Shown one piece after another: positions 11,601-22,777 of a stretch of 64,000 nucleotides of DNA. The stretch is from Eustoma russellianum (Eukaryota > Streptophyta > Magnoliopsida > Gentianales > Gentianaceae): contig AP025055.1 in NCBI GenBank assembly GCA_036186865.1, forward strand, positions 21,913,848-21,977,847, read 5' to 3'. The position numbers and the translations under genes were made by a program. Within the stretch, counting starts at the first letter, position 1. The number at the start of each line of letters is the position of its first letter. The notes beneath the pieces are model-generated. The model ran no database searches. It saw only the letters and a program-made list of their open reading frames with translations, and was not told the origin of the DNA.

Positions 11601-13319
11601 GATTCAGAAAACAATCTCAAAAGCCAATTAAAATATTGACAAGATGCAAATACTCTACTTTATGTTGACAATTGTTCAAAACAGCAATTTGGACTATTTC
11701 TCCTAAGGATTCCAGAAAATCACAGAAGTCAAATTGTTGTTCTGGCTGAATGAAATCTACGGGGTTGTTTAAGACAATCCGTCAATTTACTTTACAGCAT
11801 ATGCAATTATCAATTGAAGTAAAGTGAAAGTAAAAGCACACAAACAAAGTGTCAGCAAGGGTTTGCTTTAGAAACTTTCAATATTTCAAATCTACAACAC
11901 TTTGGTTTTTGGCACTTTCTTTCTTTTGAGCTTTGCACATGAATTTCCCTTTCGCAATGTTCAATTTTGGGCTTTTCCTCACTTTTCTTTCTTGTGCAAT
12001 TCTCTCTTGTCTTGCCTCTTACTTGTTGACAAATAATGGCTTTTCTCTCATGTGTTTCTCAATCAAGCTTAATTTTCTTTCTTTGGGGTGTTTGTTTGAA
12101 TGTTGTGAGACTACTGCTCACGGCATACATGAGTCATTGCTCACGGCCTTTAATTGCACAAGGTTTGTTGTATTTGGAATTTGAAAGTTTCTCGTACACA
12201 ACACGGCTAAACACTATGTAGTGAGAAATCAATTCACAATTACAACAAGTTCAAATTGATTATAGTGCAAGGTAAGTTCAGAAATTGATCTAAAACAACA
12301 ATTGGATAGCTTTTTAACAGTGTGGGGGCTTAAACAATTCCTAACTTTCAGGATGTATCTAAGTCCAACAAGTTGTTTGAAACAATTGAAATCAACAAAA
12401 AGATATAGCTATTAGCATTCACCAAGATTTCAAATGAGCTTTAAAGACTTGTTCTAAACACACGGTTTTGGCAATTGTTTTTCTGTTTTTGATGCAAATG
12501 ATCTAACTAATCTTAAGATAGCTAAATGCAACTTAGTTGTATCTAAATGCAATTATAAGGGCTGATTACTCTAACAACTAATGGAAATCAGTTTTGATGC
12601 AAACTAGCTAACTTGTTTTTGTATTGGTTTTCGTTTGTATGATGCAATCAGTTTCTAAGCTAGATGATACTAGATGCAAGTGTTTATGTATTCAACACAA
12701 CAAACGTGCATCAACAAAAGACTAGGCAGCATACATAGCTAACTAAAACTACCCTTTTTGTTCTTAGTTTTCGGATTTGCTTGTGCTAAACTAAACAACC
12801 AACTAAACCTTTAATCTATGTTGCAAACTACTCTAACTAAGCTAAATAAGGCAGCAAATAAAACGTCTAAAACAGATTGCACACAACTACTAAAACAGAA
12901 TTTTAACAACTTGATTACAAACTAAACTATCAACTAATCTATTTTTGTGTTCAAGTTTTCTGTTTTAAGGAATCACTAAACTACCGTTTAAACTTCTAGA
13001 TTAGGACCTAATGAACATTATCTAAGCTAGATTGAACTAAAACAACAAGTTTCACACACGGTTTTAATCTAAACTACACAAAGGGATTCTAACAACACTT
13101 TGGTCTAGTCTAAGTTCTTTTTGTGGTGTTTTCGGTTTTGCTACTTAAACTAACTTACCAAACTATTGTAAACTATCTAATAAACACTTTAAAACATAAA
13201 TTAACTATCTAAACTAACAGATTCTATAGGGACATAAAAACAGTTTACTACATGGTTTGGGCAGCATCATATATATGCAAGTTTAAATAATGTAAACATG
13301 AATAGAAGACTAACCAACA
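11601..13319 (-). other. Untranslated leader of element K
   Basis: About 1.7 kb between PBS and gag start, AT-rich, without a convincing ORF. It aligns over its length with the leaders of F (47300-49043), G (55811-57578) and, in the opposite orientation, element I (39715-41485). Expected roles are packaging and translation control; none can be read directly. Confidence 0.75.
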
Positions 13320-13330
13320 CTCTGATACCA
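13320..13330 (-). promoter_or_regulatory. Primer-binding site of element K (initiator tRNA-Met)
   Basis: The minus strand reads TGGTATCAGAG two bases after the LTR terminus GGCTCATCA. It is complementary to the 3' end of plant initiator tRNA-Met, the minus-strand DNA primer. Confidence 0.9.
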
Positions 13331-13332
13331 AT

Positions 13333-14499
13333 TGATGAGCCAAATAAAGGGTAGAAAACGTTTCCAAGACTTTTTCTTCTATTCCAAATTGATTTGAACC
13401 TCGGCTATGGCAAAGAACATCACAATGACACCCCTTGAACTGTAACCGTTTGTCCTTGGCTCAATTCATGCCAACACCTCTTTCTCTTTGGTATTCCAAC
13501 ACATCTAAAACCTCATTGAGACCCTAAGATGCTGTAAACCAAAAATGAAGTAAATACTAACAAGTTCTAGGCTATGAACTTGAAAGAAAACCGTTTAGTG
13601 GTTTAAACTTCAACTAGAGAAGTTGATAATTCCTTAAAGGAAATTTTGATTGAAATGTTTTTGAATTCTGTCCTTTGTACATTCAGGTTCCTAACCTACT
13701 TATAACCAACGAAATTTACAAAGGTACAAGGTTTAAAGTACAAAGTATAAGTCTAAAAGGAACATGCTTGCTTGGTAACTTGTTTGAACAATTTCGGTTC
13801 CAAGAAAGCTGAATTTTGTTGCCGTGCTTCCATGCTTGTTCTCAGCCACAATTCTTGATCAATTTTGATTGGATAATACTTTGAGCAACTTGGTTTAAAT
13901 TGCCTTTGATTGGTTGCAAGTTTGGCTTTGAATTTTCAAACTACACTTGCGTGAATTATGCCTTAAACAGCCTCAATCTGATTGGATCAATTTTGTGCTG
14001 CTTGCTTGCTTGATTCCAAGTTGTTTTTGATTGGTTTGAACATTTGCAAGACTTCTCCCAATTGGTTCATGCTTTGAGCAGCTTGTCAATCCATGTTTGG
14101 CGTTGAAGAACAATTCAGATTTTTGAAATGTGTGCTTGTCACCTCCTTGCTTGAACAAAAATTCAGATTCTAATTGCATTTTCAAGCTATGTACGTGTAC
14201 CTGAAAACAAGGCAATAATACGACACAAACTATCCTAAAACAAGGTTAACCAACCAACAACATTAAAAAGAACAACTAAAGATATGTACAACATGTTTTT
14301 GATACAACTAGATCAAAGCTTGTATCATATAAACCCAATGGACATCATCTCTGCTTGGTTCATCCTCTTCATGCCTATAAGAAATGATTCAACACAATGC
14401 AACAACTTCTTAGCCATACTCCTTGTCATGGGACCTGTGCGGGGCAGTGAGGTGTCATCATTAGTGTTTGTATCCGCAAGGTTAGGCTGTAGCTCATCA
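13333..14499 (-). repeat. 5' LTR of element K (family 2, 1167 bp)
   Basis: Minus strand from TGATGAGCTACAG (14499) to GGCTCATCA (13333). Its left edge touches the PBS and its right edge touches E's RT sequence, fixing both ends. It carries a copy of the pol tail (DELQPNLADTN) even though it is the 5' LTR. Confidence 0.92.
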
Positions 14500-17280
14500 G
14501 TCTTAGGGATAGGCCACTCCACAATTGACCTAACCTTTTCCTCATCCATTTCTACTCCCTCAGCTGAAATGACAAAGCATAGAAAAACTACGCGTTCTAA
14601 ACAAAAGGAGCACTTCTTAAAGTTGGCGTAAAGTTGTTCTTGCTTAAGCTTTTCAAAAACGGCTCTAATGTGGTCAAGATGATCTTCTATGGTTTGGGAA
14701 TAGATTAGGATATCATCGAAATAGACAACGACAAATCGTCCTACGAACGCTCGTAAGACTTCATTCATTAGCCTCATAAAGGTGCTAGGGGCGTTGGTGA
14801 GTCCGAAGGGCATCACCAACCACTCATAGAGCCAAAACTTGGTTTTGAATGCAGTCTTCCATTCGTCCCCTTCTCAAATGCGTACCTGGAAGTACCCTTT
14901 CTTAAGGTCGATTTTGGTGAGGAATTTAGATCCGCGCAACATATCCAACATATCATCCAGCCTAGGTATGGGGTACCTATACTTGACGGTAATTTTGTTT
15001 ATGGCTCGGCAATCGGTACACATTCTCCACGTTCCCTCCTTTTTTGGTACTAAAATGACTGGGAGATGGGCTTAGGCTCTCTCGGACTTGGCCACTCGCT
15101 AGGAGCTCCTCTACTTGCCTTTGGATTTCTTTGGTTTCTTCGGGGTTGGCTCGATAGGCTGGGCGATTGGGTAACACGGCTCCTGGGATAAAGTCGATTT
15201 GGTGTTCTATTCCTCTAATGGGTGATAATCCGGATGGTGGTTTGGAGGGAAATAGAACTTCATATTCTTGGATAAGGGATGCAACTTAGGTAGGTAAGTT
15301 TGGTGGGAGTTCTTCTAAGGAAAGGTGACACGCCTTAGGGATGATGATGAGGACAGTTTGGTTGTTATAAAGGGACCCACACTTCTTTTTGGATTCGTTG
15401 ACACTTATGGGCACTACCTCTTTTCCCTTGCTCTCTTGTTTTCTGTTCTCACTTTTCATGCATTCCACGAATTTTCTCTCGGCTTCTTTTTTCTTAGGAT
15501 CGGCTCTAGACTTAGACATGCGTTGGTGATCCTCGTGGACTTTGTGTGGTGGAAGTGCATGCAATTTGTACAGTTTGCCATTCAATTTGAAAGAATAACG
15601 ATTCAAATAACCATCATATGTCACATGTCGATCAAATTGCCATGGCCTACCAAGTAAGATATGACTAGCATGCATTGGTGCAACATCGCATAAAACATCA
15701 TCTTTGTAACTACCAATGCTAAGAGAAATCAAAACTTGTTTACTTACGCTAACTTCACCACAATCATTTAGCCATGCAAGTTTGTAAGGATGTGGATGAT
15801 TAGTCATAGGCAAATTCAGTTTTCTTACTAATTCGATACTAGCCACATTCGCACAAGAACCGGAATCAATGATCATGGTGTACACTTTACCATTTATCAT
15901 GCAATGAATATGGAAAATGTTTTCTCGATGTTGTTCGTGATCATCTAATTTTGGATATGCATTTAAAGCTCGACGCACAACAAGAAACTCCTTAGTGTCA
16001 AAATCATCTAATGCGCCTAGATCTTCTTCAGGTTCAATATCAATATCATGCTCAGACTCGTTTTCATGCTCGGACTCAGACACATATTCGTTTGTCTCCT
16101 CAATTAACATTTAATGTCTCTAAACCTGTTTGAGACATCAGAAGAATTTCCGGTAGGAGCCCTTTGTTGGTTGCGTTCATCTCTCCTTTTTGTGGATTGC
16201 ACACGATTGTCCATTCTTTGTGACACACCTTGGTCACGTGCTTGGCCTCCTGTAGGCCGTGAACTTCCCGTTCCTGAAGGCTTGCTGGAAAATCTTGATG
16301 AAGATTGATTAGCACGATAATTGGTATTGAAAATGGAGGAACTACGTACCTTTAATTGGTTTTCAATCATTTTAGCCATATGGACCATGGTTGTGAGGTC
16401 GAGATAAGGTTGAAGGTCAACCCTTTGCACAATCTCCCTGTTTAAACCATGTAAGAAACGAGCCTTGGTGGCTTCTTCGGGTTCATGCAAGTTAGACCTT
16501 TCTAACAAAATTTCTAACTCTTTATAATCCTCGTCTACACTTTTGGAACCTTGTCGTAAATTATGCAAACTCGTGAAAATAGAACTCTCATAATTGTTTG
16601 GGATAAAACGTTGTCTCATTTCAAACATCATTTCTTCCCAAGTGACAATTGGAGGTTGCGTCGTCTTAGTTCTATTACGACACAAATTTGTCCACCAATT
16701 TAGTGCATAACCAGAAAACTCAATAGATGCGTACCTCACTTTTTGTAATTCACTATAATTGGTACAAGAAAAGATTAAATCCACTTTCGTTTCCCATTCT
16801 AAATATTCCTCCGCATTACTTTCACCGTAAAACGTGGGAATATTTATTTTGGTTTTGAGAAAATCATCATCTTGCGGGAAAAGGGGATTTTGGCGTCTTT
16901 GGTAACCCCGGGGAGGGTGGTCATCAAAGTCATAATCATCATGCTCAAATGGAATGTAATCATCATTGTACCTTCTTGGAGCTTACCTTCTCGGTTGTGT
17001 GGGGGGGGACAAACCTTCTTGCCTCGATGTGTGGTGGTCTAAGGTTGTCGTCCTCAACTTCTTCCGGGGGATGGCGTCTTGATGGTGGCATGGGAATGAC
17101 CCTGCTTGTGCCCTGGCCATCACTTGTCTTGTAGCTCCGTTCAACATCTTCCAAGCGATCTTTGATTACTTCGTTTTCATGCATGAGTTTCTTTAACATC
17201 TCCAACATTTGTTGTTGTGTATTGTCAACAGTTTCGGCCTCCTTTGACTTGCTAGAAGCGGAATGATTGCTACTCTCCAT
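14500..17280 (-). pseudogene. Element E gag-PR-partial RT, degenerate
   Basis: Starts at the ATG 17278-17280 (MESSNHSASSKSKEAE). Gag (EWETK...DLIFSCTNY), protease (IIDSGSCANVAS, near 15860) and RT up to the post-YFDD region (VVVYFDDILIYS near 14715) are readable in several frames. Damage includes frameshifts near 16990 in a G-run, a deletion at 16110 that removes the zinc knuckle, and a TGA near 14875 within RT. Relative to element B the 16110 deletion is 61 bp and its ends share AACAT. The C-terminal half is absent here because of K. Confidence 0.87.
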
Positions 17281-18911
17281 TTTATCTAAGGAATGAAACA
17301 AAAAGAAAAGGAAAGAAACAAACTAACACAAAGACAAGCAAACGTGAAGGGATTAGTAAAAAAAAACTACGAACACTCCGCTTTCTCTTCTTTCCACTCT
17401 CTTACCACTTTGCTTCTTGGATAACCTGAAGTTAAGAAGGGTCAAAGTGATCAATAAGAAAGTGTTTTGCCAACGCTTCTCCAATTCACAACGAACTCCA
17501 TTTGTTTCTCCCTTTGTGCTTTTAAGTTGCAGCAATTAGTATCAAAGTAGGATCAAGAGAAATTGAAACAAACTTGAACTTTCTACTAAGATTCAAAGAA
17601 AATAAGAAACCAAAATTGATGTATAAGGCTGAACCAAAGATGAACTAAGGGTTGCCATGTGCAATCTCTAGTTAATTTTGATTCTATGCACTTACTATCC
17701 ACAAAGTGGTTCAAGTCATGCAACAATCGAGCAACCAAGCGTGTGATTGGTTCAAGAAGATCAGGAGATGGAGAATAGGGTATAGGGAGACGGTAATGTG
17801 GGGTAAAAGGAAATATGATATCCAGGGTTCTCAAAGTGCACCAAAACATTTCTACGTAATGCTCAAGCGTGTAGCCCTTTTTCTTTCCTCTTGTTCTTTT
17901 GTTTTTCTTTCTTTCCTTGCTAATGCAACGTAGACAAGGTTCAGATCTCCCCTTTTTTTGTTTTTCTTTTGATTACGGCAGAATTTAAAATCTCACGCGT
18001 TTTGCACTTAGCACTTTCGTTTTCGGACTGAATGGTGCAATGTCTTTAAATTGCTGTTTGCAACCTTGAATTGCAAGAAACTAACCTTGGAAAATGAGGG
18101 AAATGGAGGTTGGACAGAATTGGAATTAGGGTTAGAGTTTTCAAGCTAGGGTTTTTTTTGAACGCTTCGGGTATTTGCTTTGTGGGTAATTGATGATTGG
18201 TGTGGTCAATTTGTATATTGGTTGGTTTAGGACAGAATTTGAACAAAATTCAAACTTTAGGGTTAGGGTTTATTTGAATGAATTGGGATCTTTAGATTCT
18301 GATTGTGTTTGGTGAAGTTGGTTTGGGGCTTTTTGTTGGGGGTGTAAATAGGGTCGTTTGGAATCAGGTTGGTGAGTTTTGGGGCTGGGTTGGGGTGGGG
18401 CTGGTTGGCCGTGGGGTGTGGGGCTAGAATTAGGGTTTTGCTTGTTGTTGAAAATGGGTTATGAAGACAAGCAAAAGTAGGACTACTTGATTTAAAGCAT
18501 GAAATCAACCACAATGCGAATCACAAGATGCATACAATCATCACCAACTAAAAGCTTCGGTAGCAACAAGATGATTTGAAACCGAGGTAGCTTTATAGGC
18601 TGATGGTTGGAATATTTAAAAGAAGGCTGAATGTAACCTAAAATGCAACAAACCCTAATTTGTTCAAGTTTGAACGACCCAAAATCAGATTGTGATGCGA
18701 AAAGGAAATAAAAGAAATGACACTTGAATGATGAAAAGCAAAATGCAGCAGCATGCAAGGACTCAAAGCAATGTTTGTTTTGGACATTTTTTTTGAAATG
18801 CAAGACAAGGGCGTGTAGAGTGAGGAGTAGAAGGACACAACTGAACTTAAAATGACTAGACTCAAACAAAAAAAAAAGGAAATGATAGATGGTGTAATAG
18901 AGTAACCTGGT
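17281..18911 (-). other. Untranslated leader of element E
   Basis: Family-1 leader between PBS and gag, aligning with B's leader (37254-38404 plus 44229-44756). No supported gene; short ORFs here are not conserved as coding. It contains T-rich and G/T-rich patches (18080-18460). Confidence 0.7.
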
Positions 18912-18922
18912 CTCTGATACCA
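18912..18922 (-). promoter_or_regulatory. Primer-binding site of element E
   Basis: Minus strand TGGTATCAGAG, three bases after the LTR terminus CGCATCA, complementary to the initiator tRNA-Met 3' end. Confidence 0.88.
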
Positions 18923-18925
18923 GTT

Positions 18926-18963
18926 TGATGCGTGCTAACGTGGGCTCCAACAATTCCACCTTC
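18926..18963 (-). repeat. Terminal 38 bp of element E 5' LTR
   Basis: TGATGCGTGCTAACG... through CCACCTTC is the last stretch of a minus-strand family-1 LTR beside the PBS. It is followed almost at once by the start of a plus-strand LTR at 18966. Its reverse complement recurs with one visible difference at the end of that plus LTR (20374-20411). Confidence 0.85.
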
Positions 18964-18965
18964 AT

Positions 18966-20411
18966 TGATGAGGATCAAGGGTCCGATGAGGATGAAGGGC
19001 CCCATCAAGAGGTCAAAGGCCCTATGACAAGAAGGAGGGCAAGAGAACTTTGTCATCAAGTTGCCACCTTCTTGTACAAGCATGTTCAAGATGAACCTAA
19101 GATTCATTGGGTTCATTTCATTGAACCTTCACCTTGAGTGTGTGTAAACGTGTGTGTGCCTTCTTTATCTTGAAGTTTATCTTGTTTTCTTGTGATCTTT
19201 GTTTTATGTGCTTGCTTTGTAGGAACATTAGGTACATGGAAGATCCAAATAAAATGAAGGCCCAAAATAAGGAAGATGGCCGTGTGTTACAAAAAAAGAG
19301 ATCAAAGGAATGTTGTCATGAAGAGAATGTTTGTCTCCACCAAGACAAACTCAAAGGTGTCCAAGATACAATCTCTTGATCAAATTGAAATCAAAATCAT
19401 CTCCATTTATCCACAAGGGGCCGGCCATGCTTGAAGAAAAAGGACGATGATCAAATTGAATTTAAATTCAAAGCCAAACTTGAATTTAAATCCAACCTTG
19501 ATTTGAATTCAAATTTCAACCAAATTGAGGCTTCAAATTCAAGATGAATTCAGCCAAATCAACCAGCCATCCACACGCCATTTTTGAAGAGAAAGAAGGA
19601 GATAAAATCCTATTCAAATTGAATCCAAGTTTGAATTCAAATTCAAACTCAATTTGAATTCAAATTTCAACCATCTTTTGAATTCAACTCCAGCCATATT
19701 ATCATCATCAAAATCAGATTTCAAGACCTCTCTTGGACTTGTTATACACGGCTGGAAGAAAGGAAAGGATGTGCAAGAAACAAATTCAAAGTAAGCCCAA
19801 ATTCAAACTCAACTTGAATTCAAATTCACCCAACTTTTTGAATTCAAGTTCAGCCCTATCCTACTCATCAAATCAGCTCAACAATGCCTCATTTGCTGAA
19901 CAAATACACGGCTGGAAAAGGAGGATTTCAACCAGATTTTAGCTAGGATTTTTCAGGTTGTTTTTGAATTCAAATAGTTAGCAATTTCAAGTTCAATTCA
20001 AATGTTTTTCTAGCTATTTCTTTTAGATATATCTGATTATTTTGAAGTGTCTTAGGCATCTATAAATAGGCCCTTTGGCCGAATTGTAACACGACCTTTT
20101 GATGAATAACAATTCTTGATATTTCCTTTACTTTGTGTGATACTTTGTTTTCTTGGTTTTGCATTAAAAACCTAAGTTAAGATCCTTCAAAGTTGAGCAT
20201 TTTTAAGGTGTTGCCATTGCTAAAAGGTGTCGTCGAGGAGGGCCATATTGGTTTGCCTGATCAACGACCATCTTGAAGTGTTGGTCTTGCTCGTTTGATC
20301 CACGCGTTTTTATCACTAAGGAAGCAAGGGGAAGTCTTCTTCCTTGTGCCTAAACCTTTGTGAAGGACGTTTGGAAGGTGGAATTGTTGGAGCCCATGTT
20401 AGCACGCATCA
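18966..20411 (+). repeat. Complete plus-strand family-1 LTR embedded in E's 5' LTR (1446 bp)
   Basis: From TGATGAGGATC to GCACGCATCA with all family landmarks: the pol-tail coding segment ending in stop TGA at 19136-19138, AATTCAAA-rich middle, TATAAATA at 20061-20068, and the conserved 3' third. It has no PPT or internal region on either side and no 5-bp target duplication (left flank TTCAT, right flank CCGTG). It therefore looks like a solo LTR plus rearrangement or an inversion product. Confidence 0.85.
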
Positions 20412-21160
20412 CCGTGTCTTGTTGAGGAATGAAGATTAGAAAATCTGATTTGATGATGATAAGCTGGCTGGAATTGAATTCAAATGATGGTTGAAGTTTG
20501 AATTCAAATTGAGTTTGAATTTGAATTCAAACTTGGATTCAATTTGAATTGGAATGTATCCTTCTTTTATCCTCCAAGATGGCGTGTTCATGGCTGGAGA
20601 TATAGGCTGAATTCTTCTTGAAATTTAAGTCTCCAATCTGTTGAAACTTGAATTCAAATCATGGTTGAATTTATATTCAAGTTTAGCTTCAAGTTTGATT
20701 TCAATTTATCTTCATCCTTGCACTTCAAAATGGCCGGCCTCTTGGTTGTTGGTTGGATGTGATTTTGAGTTCAATTTTGAAAAGAGGATTCCATCTTGGA
20801 CACATTTGAATTTATCTTTGTGCAGACAAACATTCTCTTCAAGACAACATTCCTTTTGTCTTCCTTTTTGCAACACACGGCTACATTGCTCTTTTTGGGC
20901 CTCCATTTGATTTGGATCTTCCATGTACCTAATTTACCTACAAAGCAAACACATGAAACAAAGATCACAAGATTCAAAGTAAGGAACACAAGCACACTCA
21001 TAATGCTAAAAGGGTGGGTTCAATGAAATGAACCCATGGAATCTTATGTTCATCTTGAACATGCTTATACAAGAAGGTTCCAACTTGATGACAAAGTTTT
21101 CTTGCCCTCCTTCTTGTCATAGGTCCCTTGACCTCTTGATGGGATCCTTGATCCTCATCA
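20412..21160 (-). repeat. Outer part of element E 5' LTR
   Basis: The minus strand starts TGATGAGGATC at 21160 beside LINE sequence and covers the pol-tail segment (...FIEPTL) and the AATTCAAA-rich middle. It stops near the position equivalent to 19750 in the plus LTR, so about 0.6 kb of LTR including the TATA region is missing before the terminal 38 bp at 18926-18963. Confidence 0.8.
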
Positions 21161-22127
21161 ATTCCTGTCACATCCAGAACGTCACACTGGCACTTTATTG
21201 GTGGATCTTTGTTGAGCTATTGAGTTCCTTTGTCTTAATGCTTCATCTTTGCAACATTGTCCGCGTGAAGAAAATGCAGCAGCGCATTCGCTCTCTCTTC
21301 ATGGGCTGCAGGCATCAGGAGCAATCTTATTTTCCTCATTTTCAGGTTTACCATACGAGGTTCGGGGAGCTATATTATTGGATACTTCAGTCCCACACTT
21401 GCGTTCTCTCATTGGGTTGGCATTCTTACGCTTTTGTTGCCTATATCACTAGTTGATATAGGCAACGTCGGTACGTTCTCTTCTTTTGCTTATATATTCG
21501 ATTATGTTACCATCAAAAGTGCAGATAAAGCTGTTTTTTCCTTTCTGACCATGCGAGGGCATCATCTTCTACTTGCCGGATCTTCATGACTACACTACTG
21601 CTGACCATCATTGGAGTTGCATGTATTCATAATGAATACAGGCAACATGGGTATGATATACAGCCACGATATTCTATTATTCATCTTTCTGCTTCTATTT
21701 ATTCTGATCGCTTTTATTGTGAGGTACACAATACCGAGGACTGCTGGATTTTTGCATTCACCTATCACAGCAAGCATCAACCAAACAATAGCAAAATCGG
21801 TGATTTAGGCGCACGCGAGCATCAGCCAAACAATAGCAAAATCGGTGATTTAGGCGCAAGCGAACATCTGCCGAACAACACCAACTTTTATATAGGCGTA
21901 CGAGTGCATTTACTGTACACAGACAAGTTTTGTTTTTACATTCCATGCTTTCTATCATTATCTTTTTGCAGGTGCTATTGTACATATTATGAATTTTATT
22001 TACTTTTGCGTAAGAGAGTCTCCTACATTAAATGTAACCACGGTATTCCTCCGCCACAAGTGAGGGTAGATTATTAATAAAACAACCAGACGGTACCGCC
22101 CGTCTTTCACTAAAAAAATAAAAATAT
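21161..22127 (+). mobile_element. LINE 3' fragment, plus strand (RNase H tail, 3' UTR, A-rich end)
   Basis: The frame through 21249-21452 reads QHCPREENAAAHSLSLHG then LPYEVRGAILLDTS, the C-terminal wording of the RNase H domain found in plant L1-type LINE ORF2. A ~650-bp 3' UTR follows with a 45-bp tandem repeat, then CCGCCCGTCTTTCAC and an A-rich tail at 22112-22127. Everything 5' of the RNase H end is absent; the fragment is cut by E's LTR at 21160. Confidence 0.75.
21774..21905 (+). repeat. 45-bp tandem repeat in LINE 3' UTR
   Basis: Two nearly perfect 45-bp copies (21774-21818 and 21819-21863: GCATCA/GCC-AAACAATAGC then AAATCGGTGATTTAGG) and a degenerate third to about 21905. Confidence 0.8.
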
Positions 22128-22777
22128 TAAATGAAGGAGCGCAGGACTCCATATCTTATTTAGAGAGAAAATCCTCACTTATGGCGGAGGAATACCTTTG
22201 ATACATTTAAGGTCAAAACAAAGCCGTATGTAACTACTGAGAGGACGGAATATGTAGCACCATAATATGTGAGACATGAAGGGGGGATGTTCAAATATGG
22301 TATGATATGCCTCATTAAAACCATGGCAGACAAAACCACCCATGTGGATAAAATCCTGCACGAAGGAAAAAGAGTACATATGTACCACACTTGAAACAAT
22401 CAGTATATAATGATATGACAGCTCCCACGCAATCGATCCAAGCCAGCCATAGCGGAAGTCGCCAACGACGCCCAAGATCATCCATGTAAAAGCAGAAATG
22501 TGACTATTAGAAAGCAGTATTATCCAATAACTAATGAAAAGCATGATTATCCAGGAGCAATAGATAATGCCGAGGCTGCTTGCACTCAGCAGAGAGCAGG
22601 CAGAATATGCAAAGAAGAGCCAATCCATATGGAAGACAACTAGAGACAGCCTGTGAAAGACGACACTCATGCAAGCCGAAGGTGTACAGTAGTAATATCA
22701 AGGCTGACGCAACTACGAACAAATGGCAGAAGAGTGGACTGCGTATAATATCCCGTCAAAGGAAACATCAAACCATG

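Larger units (their letters stand above)
6226..14499 (-). mobile_element. Element K: family-2 Ty3/Gypsy retrotransposon
   Basis: Minus-strand order: 5' LTR (14499 to 13333), PBS, long leader, gag-pol, and 3' LTR (7334 downward) cut by element A at 6226. On the right K abuts the RT gene of element E at 14500 exactly at its LTR end CTCATCA, so K inserted into E. The left half of E and K's left target duplication lie outside the window. Confidence 0.9.
14500..21160 (-). mobile_element. Element E: family-1 Ty3/Gypsy, 3' part displaced by K, 5' LTR rearranged
   Basis: Minus-strand family-1 element with gag-PR-RT up to EWPIPK, where K interrupts. RNase H, integrase and the 3' LTR must lie left of the window. 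The 5' LTR is split: the outer part at 21160-20412, the terminal 38 bp at 18963-18926, and between them a complete LTR in the opposite direction. Confidence 0.85.

Noticed and set aside
13320..13330. Repeated CTCTGATACCA that could hint at tRNA-Met genes
   Set aside because: Each copy is 2-3 bases from an LTR end and lacks any cloverleaf sequence; they are primer-binding sites.
18966..20411. Simple solo LTR with target duplication
   Set aside because: Flanks TTCAT and CCGTG do not match and a large part of the surrounding LTR is missing, so a plain insertion does not fit.
21028..21456. Apparent 142-codon ORF crossing the E LTR/LINE border
   Set aside because: It joins antisense LTR sequence to LINE in a frame other than the RNase H frame; a chance product.
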